A stretch of DNA of 64,000 bases from a virus. The position numbers and the translations under genes are program-made. Under the pieces are notes generated by a model. That model did no database searches and was not told the origin of the DNA. It saw nothing but the letters and a program-made list of their open reading frames with translations. Position 1 is the stretch's first letter. The number at the start of each line of letters is the position of its first letter. The DNA is taken from positions 1 through 64,000 of the IMG/VR virus record IMGVR_UViG_3300028115_001816, one strand, 5' to 3'. Positions 53,344 to 61,409 of this stretch are shown piece by piece.

Positions 53344-54610
53344 ACCTGAAAATTTATGTATGGCTCCTTGGACTCATACATATCTTAGTCCACAAACAGA
53401 ACGCAGACTGTGTTGTGCTAGTCGTGAACCTGCACAAAATTTTAAACAGTATATCGATACTGCAGAAGGCACAAACGAATATAAACCACAGCCATTAGAA
53501 GAATATTGGAACAGTGAAAATATTAGGCGTATTCGTATACAGATGCTAAACAACGAAGTTCCTCCTGAATGTGTAGTATGTGATAAAAAATTATTAAACC
53601 AAGATGTATATAGAGATTATTTTAGTCATTTGTTTGCACACAAATGGCACGAAATAATTCCTAGCACAGATGAGACAGGCCATACTACTATGAAGCCTGT
53701 AAGTTGGGATTACCGTTTTAGCAACTTATGTAATTTTAAATGTAGAATGTGTGGTCCTATGTTGAGCAGTGCTTGGGAAACAGAAGCACGTAAGCAAGGC
53801 AAAATAGAACCTTGGATGGAAAAACCTGTAAAACGTAAAATAGAAGAATTCCAAAAAAACACAGTTGAACAAGAATTCTCAGATGCAGTTGAAGAACATA
53901 GAGTAGAAGAAATTTACTGGGTAGGTGGAGAACCACTTATGTACGAACAACACTGGCGTTATATGCAACGTATAATTGAATTAGGAGATGGCCCAGGTTT
54001 ATATGCACGTTACAATACTAATTTGCATAGGGTAAATTATAAAGGTATTAATCTTTATCAGGATATATTGGATAATATTCGTGATTGGCAAATATGTGCA
54101 AGTTTAGATGGAACAGGCAAAATTGGAGAGTACATTAGAACAGGTTTAGATTATAATGTATGGTTAGAAAATTTTAAACAAGGATTAGCACACAGTAGAA
54201 ACAGACGCATGATGCGTATAGATTTCACTTTAACATTACCGGGTTTATTTGATATAGTAAATATATGTAGATTAGCACGTGAACTAGATGTTGATATACT
54301 TGCTAAAGTAACTTTTGCATTTACACCAGATATTGCAATGAGTCCACTTTTCCTACCTAAAGATATATTACATTCATATATAAATGAATTGTTATTGACA
54401 AGTGAAGTGGATAATATTACAATTAGAAATATGCTTGTAAGTTTATTAGAGCGACCTACATTTGAAGAAGAATTTCCTGATGAATATGCAAAAGCAAGAA
54501 TCAAAGGCAAATGGCGTATGCAAGCAATGGATAATTTACGTGGTCGTATGAAGTTTGAAGATACACTTAAGACGCAACAAGCAAAAGACTTTTGGAATGG
54601 AATTTGTTAG
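53333..54610 (+). CDS. radical SAM protein, N-terminal SPASM-like domain
   Basis: 425 aa. The leading domain has CMAPWTHTYLS, LCCAS, EEYWNSENI and CVVCDKK (cysteines 9, 27, 28, 80, 83); the third cysteine of the ECTRC-type motif is absent. The core cluster is C133-NFK-C137-RM-C140, then WVGGEPLM and ASLDGTG. It overlaps the previous radical SAM gene by 11 bases, and its stop is immediately followed by the ATG of the APS-kinase-like gene. The missing cysteine suggests a different or absent auxiliary cluster. Confidence 0.82.
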   Translation: MNSKPENLCMAPWTHTYLSPQTERRLCCASREPAQNFKQYIDTAEGTNEYKPQPLEEYWNSENIRRIRIQMLNNEVPPECVVCDKKLLNQDVYRDYFSHLFAHKWHEIIPSTDETGHTTMKPVSWDYRFSNLCNFKCRMCGPMLSSAWETEARKQGKIEPWMEKPVKRKIEEFQKNTVEQEFSDAVEEHRVEEIYWVGGEPLMYEQHWRYMQRIIELGDGPGLYARYNTNLHRVNYKGINLYQDILDNIRDWQICASLDGTGKIGEYIRTGLDYNVWLENFKQGLAHSRNRRMMRIDFTLTLPGLFDIVNICRLARELDVDILAKVTFAFTPDIAMSPLFLPKDILHSYINELLLTSEVDNITIRNMLVSLLERPTFEEEFPDEYAKARIKGKWRMQAMDNLRGRMKFEDTLKTQQAKDFWNGIC

Positions 54611-55066
54611 ATGAAAATATTAATATGTGGTTTGCCTGGTAGTGGCAAGAGTACACTTGCAAAACCTTTTGCAGAATTGCTAGGCGGTGTATGGATAAAC
54701 GCAGATCAAGTAAGAGAACAATATGACGATTGGGACTTCTCGCCTGAAGGCAGAATACGCCAAGCACAACGCATGAGATATTTAAGTGATGGTGTTTTAA
54801 GAGCAGGAGGTATTGCAGTTGCTGATTTTGTTTGTCCAACTGAAAAGGCACGTAAAGAGTTTGATGCAGATTATGTAGTTTGGATGGATACTATTAAAGA
54901 AGGTCGGTTTGAAGACACTAATAAAATGTTTGAAAAGCCAACAGACGTAAATTATCACGTAGCAGATTGGTTTGATGATACACATGCACAATTACTTGAA
55001 GTAGTACAAAATTACATGCGTATGAAAGAAGGATTACCAACCCTACCTATAGGAGTAAAAAAATGA
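54611..55066 (+). CDS. adenylylsulfate-kinase-like P-loop protein
   Basis: 151 aa. Walker A GLPGSGKST at residues 7-15, then NADQVREQYDDWDFSPEGRI and MRYLSDGVLRAGGIAV. This follows the APS kinase (CysC) order of DGDNVR, FSxxxR and a helix before a beta-strand, though shortened (CysC is about 200 aa). APS kinases make PAPS, the sulfuryl donor. It precedes a nucleotidyltransferase and a sulfotransferase-like gene. Other small P-loop kinases remain possible. Confidence 0.6.
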   Translation: MKILICGLPGSGKSTLAKPFAELLGGVWINADQVREQYDDWDFSPEGRIRQAQRMRYLSDGVLRAGGIAVADFVCPTEKARKEFDADYVVWMDTIKEGRFEDTNKMFEKPTDVNYHVADWFDDTHAQLLEVVQNYMRMKEGLPTLPIGVKK

Positions 55067-55479
55067 GTTTTGATTGGAAAAAACCCACAGTACAAATGCT
55101 TGGTAGATGGCAACCCTGGCATGAAGGACATACACAATTGTTTGAACGTGCAATAGAGATAACAGGACAAGTTTGTATTATGGTTCGTGATGTAGGTGGA
55201 ATAATTGGCGAAGATGCAGGTGCAGGAAGAACAATAAAACAAGATGATAATCCTTTTGATTTTGATAAAGTTTCTGAAGATATTGCAGGAAAATTATTTA
55301 CCAGAGGATATATAATAGGTGAAGAATTTGAAGTAATGCTAGTTCCTAATATTGTAGATATTAGTTACGGAAGAGGTGTAGGTTATACATTTACAGAACA
55401 TGACTTAGGAGAACGTGTTCATAATATTAGTGCAACTAAAATAAGAAAAGAAATGAGAGAAAATGGTGAATTGGATTAG
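55063..55479 (+). CDS. HxGH nucleotidyltransferase (cytidylyltransferase-like)
   Basis: 138 aa. The nucleotide-binding motif is LGRWQPWHEGHTQLFERAIE (HEGH at the HxGH position) and the C-terminal ISATKIRKEM matches the ISxTxxR motif of the cytidylyltransferase/NMNAT fold. It overlaps the APS-kinase-like gene by 4 bases. Such enzymes activate sugars, alcohols or cofactors by attaching AMP or CMP. The ATP-sulfurylase role, which would complete a PAPS pathway, is conceivable only by fold and context. Confidence 0.6.
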   Translation: MSFDWKKPTVQMLGRWQPWHEGHTQLFERAIEITGQVCIMVRDVGGIIGEDAGAGRTIKQDDNPFDFDKVSEDIAGKLFTRGYIIGEEFEVMLVPNIVDISYGRGVGYTFTEHDLGERVHNISATKIRKEMRENGELD

Positions 55480-55495
55480 AAATATTAAATAAGGT

Positions 55496-56215
55496 ATGTA
55501 TTACGGAAACGATATTCTAATGTCCTTTGTAGAATATTCTGGCGGAAAATTTGTAAAAAATTGTATTTGTTTAAGTAAATATTTTTTATTCAATTCTAAA
55601 GATAAAGATTTAGAATACCTTATTAATAATCCCGAAGATTATCAATATAAACTCAAATGTATTTTAAGTACTTTGCCAAAAAAAGAAAATATGAAACATT
55701 GGAGGACATACGAATTTGGAGAAATAGATAGGAATAGTACAATTTTTTTGCTTGCTAAGAAAAAAGGATTTAGATTTGCAAGAACTATGCATAGTTTTAG
55801 TAAAGATCTTTTAAATCTTTGCAAAGATGCAGTTATAATTAAACTTATAAATTACGAAAAATTTAGAGATATTGCTAGTAAACTAAAACATGCAAATTTA
55901 AAAGAAACTGACGAATGTGAAAGCAAGTATAAAATAGTAGCAGGTGATGACTGGCCTTCATTTCAAAAATTACAAAGTTCAGGCTTTAATACAAAATTTT
56001 TAGAGATTACAGATCAAAATATATTAGAAGATATTCATAAATATTATCAATTTGGTACCATAGAAAATAAAATGTTTTTGTATGATAAAGATAAAATTTT
56101 TAATATGTCGGATTTTATGAGTCAAATGAAAAAATTATATGAGTATTTAAATCTAGATGATTTCAACGAGGAGTTGGTTTCGGTGTATTATACAGAATAT
56201 ATGAAATTACATTAG
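55496..56215 (+). CDS. unknown protein, possible sulfotransferase-like
   Basis: 239 aa. Near the N-terminus, SGGKFVKNCICLSK occupies the position of a P-loop in a family of marine-phage proteins distantly like sulfotransferases. The middle (FARTMHSFSKDLLNLCKDAVI) and C-terminus (LYEYLNLDDFNEELVSVYYT) also resemble that family's core and end. The protein lacks a classical RSGTT loop. Context after an APS-kinase-like gene supports, but does not prove, PAPS use. AAGG sits too close to ATG 55496; ATG 55520 is an alternative start. Confidence 0.4.
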   Translation: MYYGNDILMSFVEYSGGKFVKNCICLSKYFLFNSKDKDLEYLINNPEDYQYKLKCILSTLPKKENMKHWRTYEFGEIDRNSTIFLLAKKKGFRFARTMHSFSKDLLNLCKDAVIIKLINYEKFRDIASKLKHANLKETDECESKYKIVAGDDWPSFQKLQSSGFNTKFLEITDQNILEDIHKYYQFGTIENKMFLYDKDKIFNMSDFMSQMKKLYEYLNLDDFNEELVSVYYTEYMKLH

Positions 56216-56226
56216 GAAATAAGAAA

Positions 56227-56331
56227 ATGATAAATTGGGTCAAAAGTATTATTAATAAAATTAAACTTGAAATACGCTATAGAAAGCGTTTGAAAGAATT
56301 AAGAAAAAGGGATCCATTTATATACAAATGA
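56227..56331 (+). CDS. 34-aa basic micro-protein
   Basis: ATG 56227 to TGA 56331. The product is a short amphipathic basic helix (IINKIKLEIRYRKRLKELRK) ending in RDPFIYK. Its stop overlaps the carbamoyltransferase ATG (ATGA), a coupling that argues for translation. An AGGAAA site lies upstream. It may act mainly as a coupling leader or as a small partner of the enzyme; no function is assigned. Confidence 0.6.
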   Translation: MINWVKSIINKIKLEIRYRKRLKELRKRDPFIYK

Positions 56332-57842
56332 TATTAGGACTAAGTGCAGGCTTTCATGATGCTGGAGCCACGTTAATTGATAAAAGTGGAAATATAAGGT
56401 TTGCAGGACATGCAGAACGTTATAGCGGTGTAAAGAATGATGCAAATTTAAACCAACAGCTTGTTGATGATGCACTAAGTTATGGTAAGCCTACAAGTAT
56501 TGCTTGGTACGAAAATACATGGCTAAAAAGAACACGTCAACTTTACAGTGGTGAATGGCGAAAAGCAATTGACTTTAATACAAGTCCTAAAAAACTAGTA
56601 ATGCCATATTTTAAGCAAACAGGACTTCTTCCAAAAACACAAAAGTTATCTATAAAAAGTTATTCACATCACAAATGTCATGCTGCCGCAGGTTTTCAGA
56701 CAAGTCCATTTAAAGAAGCAATAGCCATAGTAGTAGATGCTATTGGTGAATGGGATACAATTAGTGTTTGGAAATGTAGTTACAAACCTGTATACTTAGG
56801 AAGACCAATTGCACAGTATAAAAAAATATGGCATCAAGTATATCCACACAGTATAGGACTTTATTATAGTGCAATTACAAAGTACATAGGACTTAAACCT
56901 ATGGAAGATGAATATATTACAATGGGTATGGCAGCATATGGAAAGGCATATTTAAAAGCATATGAAGATAATTTAAAACTTGTACATGATGAAAAAGAAA
57001 TACTGTTCACACAAAATATGCACATAGGTTTAGAGGACGACTATTTTGTAGGTACTGGTTGCGATAAATTTGATATTGCTTCTGGTGCTCAGAAAGTAGT
57101 TGAGCAATTATTAAGAGGATTGTTTGAACGTTTTGCTACAAGGCAAACGAACGTCGTATTCATGGGCGGAGTAGCACTTAATTGTGTTGCAAATTCTATG
57201 CTAGAAAGTCATTGTAAAGACTTATGGATTATGCCTAATCCTGGAGATTGTGGAAGTAGTTTAGGTGCGGCAGCTTTGCAATGGGGTAAAAAGTTGCATT
57301 GGCGAGGACCATACTTAGGACACAACATACCAGGTGAGTATCCAGTAGATGCTATTATTGGTGGTTTGATTAGTAATAAAATTGTAGGAGTAGCAAGTGG
57401 TAGAGCAGAGTTTGGACCACGTGCATTAGGCACAAGAAGTTTACTAGCAGATCCACGTGGTGAAGACATAAAAGACAAAGTAAATAGTATAAAGAAAAGA
57501 CAAAAATTTAGACCATTTGCTCCTATGATTCTTGAAGAACATTTTAAAGATGAATTTGTAGTTTACAAAAAAGACAAAGAACCTTATATGCAAAGTGTTT
57601 ACAAATGTAAACATCCGGAGTTATATCCAGCAATAGTACACAAAGATGGAACAAGTAGAGTACAAACTGTAGGAAAAAATGATCATCCAGATGTACGAGC
57701 ATTGTTAGAAAAGTGGTATTTTATGACAGGTTGTCCTATGTTGTTAAACACAAGTTTAAATATAAAAGGTGAACCTATGGTAAACAATCGTGCTGATGCA
57801 GATAGATTTCAAAAAAAGTATAATGTAAAGGTATATAGTTAA
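56328..57842 (+). CDS. O-carbamoyltransferase (NodU/TobZ type)
   Basis: 504 aa. The N-terminal Kae1-like ATPase domain starts ILGLSAGFHDAGATLID, and the carbamate-handling HHKCHAAAGF and VFMGGVALNCVANSM motifs follow. The C-terminal YrdC-like part has VGVASGRAEFGPRALGTRSL and a LLNTSLNIKGEPMV end. Enzymes of this type transfer a carbamoyl group from carbamoyl phosphate to a sugar or other hydroxyl. Expected to decorate a sugar made by the operon, though the acceptor is not visible. Full family length. Confidence 0.88.
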   Translation: MILGLSAGFHDAGATLIDKSGNIRFAGHAERYSGVKNDANLNQQLVDDALSYGKPTSIAWYENTWLKRTRQLYSGEWRKAIDFNTSPKKLVMPYFKQTGLLPKTQKLSIKSYSHHKCHAAAGFQTSPFKEAIAIVVDAIGEWDTISVWKCSYKPVYLGRPIAQYKKIWHQVYPHSIGLYYSAITKYIGLKPMEDEYITMGMAAYGKAYLKAYEDNLKLVHDEKEILFTQNMHIGLEDDYFVGTGCDKFDIASGAQKVVEQLLRGLFERFATRQTNVVFMGGVALNCVANSMLESHCKDLWIMPNPGDCGSSLGAAALQWGKKLHWRGPYLGHNIPGEYPVDAIIGGLISNKIVGVASGRAEFGPRALGTRSLLADPRGEDIKDKVNSIKKRQKFRPFAPMILEEHFKDEFVVYKKDKEPYMQSVYKCKHPELYPAIVHKDGTSRVQTVGKNDHPDVRALLEKWYFMTGCPMLLNTSLNIKGEPMVNNRADADRFQKKYNVKVYS

Positions 57843-58157
57843 ATGGTAGATGAAAACGAATTAAGACAAAGAGTAATTGAATCACTACAAACAGTGTACG
57901 ATCCTGAAATGCCCAGTGTAAGTGTATATGATTTAGGACTTATATATAAAATAGAAATAAAAGATGACTGGGTTGGCATAGAACACACACTTACCAGTAT
58001 GGCTTGTCCTTTTGCTGATCAAATTTGTGCAGACATAGAAAATGCAGTAATGACCACACCTGGTGTTCGTGCTATTGATAGACAGTTGGTATTTGAACCT
58101 ACATTTACAATGGAAATGGTTCCTGAAGAAACTAAACTAATTATGGGATGGTACTAA
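57843..58157 (+). CDS. DUF59/MIP18-family iron-sulfur assembly-like protein
   Basis: 104 aa. The segments VYDPEMPSVSVYDLGLIYKI and SMACPFADQICADIENAV are the MIP18/SufT/PaaD pattern, with the conserved cysteine in ACPF. Family members help mature Fe-S proteins. The operon encodes up to six Fe-S (radical SAM) enzymes upstream, so a role in loading their clusters is an attractive inference. It starts right after the carbamoyltransferase stop. Confidence 0.75.
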   Translation: MVDENELRQRVIESLQTVYDPEMPSVSVYDLGLIYKIEIKDDWVGIEHTLTSMACPFADQICADIENAVMTTPGVRAIDRQLVFEPTFTMEMVPEETKLIMGWY

Positions 58158-58264
58158 TGGATACTAGAATGCTATTTGGCTTACTTGCATTACCGTTACT
58201 TGCATATATTGGATACTATGTTGGTTTAGAGCTTTGGTGCTATGCATATGGACTTTTGTATTAA
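58157..58264 (+). CDS. 35-aa membrane micro-protein
   Basis: ATG 58157 overlaps the DUF59 stop (TAATG). The product is almost one hydrophobic helix: MLFGLLALPLLAYIGYYVGL, then LWCYAYGLLY. It would be a single-pass membrane peptide. The coupled start is the main evidence that it is made. Confidence 0.5.
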   Translation: MDTRMLFGLLALPLLAYIGYYVGLELWCYAYGLLY

Positions 58265-58267
58265 TTA

Positions 58268-59509
58268 ATGTTCGATATTTATTGTATGCAAATGGGTGGT
58301 AAAACAAGTCTGCCAAAACATACACAATATACCAGATATAATAATACTCATTTAGCAACTATAAAACGTATAGTTGAAAAAGCTCAGACTGAATACGTAT
58401 GGGTTGTAAGTGATTTATGTGACTATACAGATTTTGATTTCACATGGCAACCTGTTCCTTGGGAAGCAGATCAAATACATTGTTGGGCAAGTAACAATCA
58501 ACAGTATGGTGATACTTTTTTGATACCTGTAAGTGCGTTTAAGCGTCAAGCAGACACCCTAAAAGTATTAGGCTGGTACAAACATATAAATTGGCATAGT
58601 GATGGTGTAAAACGGACTACATTAGGCAACATGTATGACTGGATTCATTATAGTGATGCACGTTTTGAATTTACTCCTAATTTATGGGAAAAACGCATTC
58701 TACATAGTTTTGGAAAGAATGGTAGCGTACTACTAGTGCCTAGAGACTGTAAACAGTATTTTAGGACACAATATTATGACTATCCCTATATATTGCGTCA
58801 TACTGACTGGAATGTAAACGAAAAACCACAAGATATAGTGTTCATTAGTTATGACGAAAAAAACGCCGATTTAAACTATAATATACTTAAAAAACAGCAT
58901 TCGAGAACTAAAAGATTACATGGTATAAAAGGTATGGAAAATGCTTTGTATGAAGCAGCTATGCTAAGTGATACAGATTGGTTTTTTGCAGTATTTGCAA
59001 AAACACTTATACATGAAAATTTTGATTTTAGTTACTTGCCTGATAGACTACAAGGCAATAAGCATTATATCTTTAATTGTAAAAATACAGTAAACGATTT
59101 AGAATATGGACATATGGGGATAATTCTCTATAATAAACAAATGATTATAGAAAGTCATGACTATGAAAAGTTAGGCTTAGATTATACTATGAGTCATAGG
59201 CATGATGTCGTGCCTGAGGTAAGTTGTTATGGAGTTTTCAACACAAGTGCTTTTGAAACATGGCGAAGTGCATTTAGAGAAACAATAAAACTTGCACAAC
59301 AACTAGATGAAAAACCTACAATAGAAACCAGATATAGATTAAAAGTTTGGTGTACAAAAGCACAAGGTGACTTTGCAGAATATTGCACTGCAGGTGCTAA
59401 TCATGGAGTTGAGTTTTATAACCAATATAAAAATGATATGCAAGAATTAAAGAAAACTTTTAGATGGGATTGGTTGCAATCTTATTTTGATAACAAGTTT
59501 TTAACTTGA
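58268..59509 (+). CDS. two-domain GT-like protein, paralogue of 39222 product
   Basis: 413 aa. The C-terminal about 230 residues repeat the 39222 layout: DIVFISYDEKN, RTKRLHGIKGMENALYEAAM, ending with EYCTAGANHGVEFYNQY. The N-terminal half (FDIYCMQMGGKT, IKRIVEKAQTEYVWVVSDLC, WQPVPWEADQIHCWAS) looks like a second diverged copy of the same domain. So this is a duplicated transferase-like protein. It ends in an overlap with a convergent gene on the minus strand. Confidence 0.55.
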   Translation: MFDIYCMQMGGKTSLPKHTQYTRYNNTHLATIKRIVEKAQTEYVWVVSDLCDYTDFDFTWQPVPWEADQIHCWASNNQQYGDTFLIPVSAFKRQADTLKVLGWYKHINWHSDGVKRTTLGNMYDWIHYSDARFEFTPNLWEKRILHSFGKNGSVLLVPRDCKQYFRTQYYDYPYILRHTDWNVNEKPQDIVFISYDEKNADLNYNILKKQHSRTKRLHGIKGMENALYEAAMLSDTDWFFAVFAKTLIHENFDFSYLPDRLQGNKHYIFNCKNTVNDLEYGHMGIILYNKQMIIESHDYEKLGLDYTMSHRHDVVPEVSCYGVFNTSAFETWRSAFRETIKLAQQLDEKPTIETRYRLKVWCTKAQGDFAEYCTAGANHGVEFYNQYKNDMQELKKTFRWDWLQSYFDNKFLT

Positions 59510-60333
59510 TCAACAGTGTCTGCTACTGCTAATGCACTATTGATATTTGTAGTTGGTTGTTTTCTGCTTTTAACACAATTTATAAAATGTTCTAATTCGT
59601 ATTCTAAAGGTGATTTATCATAGTCATAAATGTAAACTGTTGGTGATACGGCTATGGCTCTGTTGTCTGTAACACGGTTGAGATAGTGTGTAACAGTATT
59701 TTGATCTTGGTCCCAAACTATTTGTCCCTTTGTTCCTAGTATAGTTGTCCTACGTATTCTTGTAGGCGAATACCAACTTACATCAATGTCAAATCGTTCT
59801 CCTGAAAACCATACTCTATCAGGATTTGTTTGGCTAGTAAAATTAAACTGCCTTGCCACTGTAGGTTTAATAGTGCCTATCAATTCTTGCACTATTGAAA
59901 TATCATGCACTGCTAAACTTAACAGTGGATCTGTTTTTGTTTGATATATCCCCCAATTTGATCTTTCACTACTAACATGTATGATTTCACCAATGTCAAT
60001 ATTTGTTATCTTTTCCATCTGTGGATGATGTATAAAGATATGTCCAACCATCAGTATATGATTGTCAACTATTCTTGCTATATGTTCTAATTGTTCTTCT
60101 GTTTCTGCCATTGGTTTTTCAACATAAACATCATGACCTCTGCTTAAAAGTTCTACAGTCTGTTCATAGTGTTGCCATAATGGAGTTGCAAGTATTACTG
60201 GGTCAGTGTTTTTGATATCGTCAATTGTTTGTCCATTTTTAATATCAATTATGTTTGTGCTTACACCAAGTTTTTGCAAACTTTGGTCAACTTTACTTCC
60301 CCAATAACCTGCACCAACTAAATTTACTTTCAT
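59482..60333 (-). CDS. Gfo/Idh/MocA-family sugar oxidoreductase
   Basis: 283 aa. N-terminal NAD(P)-binding motif VGAGYWGSKV, then VILATPLWQH and VYVEKPMAET (EKP is the family signature), then HIFIHHPQME and VHDISIVQEL in the substrate domain. In sugar pathways such as WbpB these oxidise the 3-hydroxyl of a UDP-sugar before amination. The next gene encodes a DegT aminotransferase, which fits. The stop overlaps the convergent GT-like gene by 28 bases. Confidence 0.85.
   Translation of the reverse strand: MKVNLVGAGYWGSKVDQSLQKLGVSTNIIDIKNGQTIDDIKNTDPVILATPLWQHYEQTVELLSRGHDVYVEKPMAETEEQLEHIARIVDNHILMVGHIFIHHPQMEKITNIDIGEIIHVSSERSNWGIYQTKTDPLLSLAVHDISIVQELIGTIKPTVARQFNFTSQTNPDRVWFSGERFDIDVSWYSPTRIRRTTILGTKGQIVWDQDQNTVTHYLNRVTDNRAIAVSPTVYIYDYDKSPLEYELEHFINCVKSRKQPTTNINSALAVADTVDQVKNLLSK
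59494..59508. repeat. weak inverted repeat at convergent gene overlap
   Basis: CAAGTT, TTT, AACTTG lies inside the 28-base overlap of the two convergent genes. The 6-bp stem is AT-rich; it might serve as a weak two-way transcription stop, but its strength is doubtful. Confidence 0.2.
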
Positions 60334-61409
60334 CGTACTTTTATAACCTTTTGTGCTATATATTCTACTTGTGAGTCTGTAAGACTTGGATAAACAGGTA
60401 TACTAAAAATTTCATTACTAAGTTTTTCTGTATTAGGCAAGTTTTTATGCCAGGGAGCAAATGCTGGTGTAGAGTGTGCAGGGTTTGCATAATGAATATT
60501 TGTTTGTATACCGTGTTCTAATAATTCATTTCTTATTCTATCTCTATTTTCATGTTGTAACACATAAACATAATAACTATGTTGTCCCCAACCTAATTCT
60601 TGCATTCTAGTATAATAATTTTTAAATTGCTCATTGTAGTATTGTGCAATTTGGTATTTTCGATCTAGCCATCCTTGTAAGTAAGGAAGTTTGGCTTGTA
60701 CTACCTTTGCTTGAATATTATCAATACGAGCATTATAACCTAAGTATTCGTATACGTATTTTGTATCTCTACCGTGGTTGCTATAGTACCTTGCTAAGTC
60801 TACTAAATCCTTGCGACCAGTAACACATCCTGCATCACCTATTGCTCCTAAATTTTTTACAGGATTAAAACTAATACACGTCAAATCTGCTAAACTGCCT
60901 ACTCGTCTATTTTTATATTTGTATCCAAAAGATTGAGCAGCATCCGCAATAGCAAAAATATTGTGTTTTCTACATAGAGATACTAATGCATCACAATCAG
61001 GAGTTTGACCATATAAATCTACCCATAATATTGCTTTAGTTTTATCTGTAATTAAACTTTCTGCTTGTGCAATATCTATAAGTCCTGTGGTTTCATCTAC
61101 ATCACAAAAAACTGGAGTAGCACCTACTGTGCATACTGCTTCAGGAGTACTTACAAAAGTATGACTTACAGTAATTACTTCATCGCCTGGGCCTATTCCA
61201 CATGCTTTTAAACTTATTTGTAATGCAGTAGTGCCAGAACCACATGCACTACAACCTTCTGCACCTGTATATTCAGCAAATATTTTTTCAAACTCTGTAA
61301 CATCAGGACCTGTAATAAAACTATTATTTTCCAAACAATGTTTTATTGCTTGGTCAATTTCTGTTTTACATTCTTGATATTCAGATTGTAAATCTGTAAA
61401 TGTTATCAT
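60330..61409 (-). CDS. DegT/DnrJ/EryC1-family sugar aminotransferase
   Basis: 359 aa of full family length. The PLP lysine is K185 in FNPVKNLGAIGDAG; D156 in AIADAAQSFG contacts the PLP nitrogen, and CGSGTTALQISLKA forms the phosphate-binding region. These enzymes aminate 3- or 4-keto nucleotide sugars. Starts overlap with both the Gfo/Idh gene and the epimerase gene (4 bases each), so the three are one unit for a nucleotide amino sugar. Confidence 0.88.
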   Translation of the reverse strand: MITFTDLQSEYQECKTEIDQAIKHCLENNSFITGPDVTEFEKIFAEYTGAEGCSACGSGTTALQISLKACGIGPGDEVITVSHTFVSTPEAVCTVGATPVFCDVDETTGLIDIAQAESLITDKTKAILWVDLYGQTPDCDALVSLCRKHNIFAIADAAQSFGYKYKNRRVGSLADLTCISFNPVKNLGAIGDAGCVTGRKDLVDLARYYSNHGRDTKYVYEYLGYNARIDNIQAKVVQAKLPYLQGWLDRKYQIAQYYNEQFKNYYTRMQELGWGQHSYYVYVLQHENRDRIRNELLEHGIQTNIHYANPAHSTPAFAPWHKNLPNTEKLSNEIFSIPVYPSLTDSQVEYIAQKVIKVR

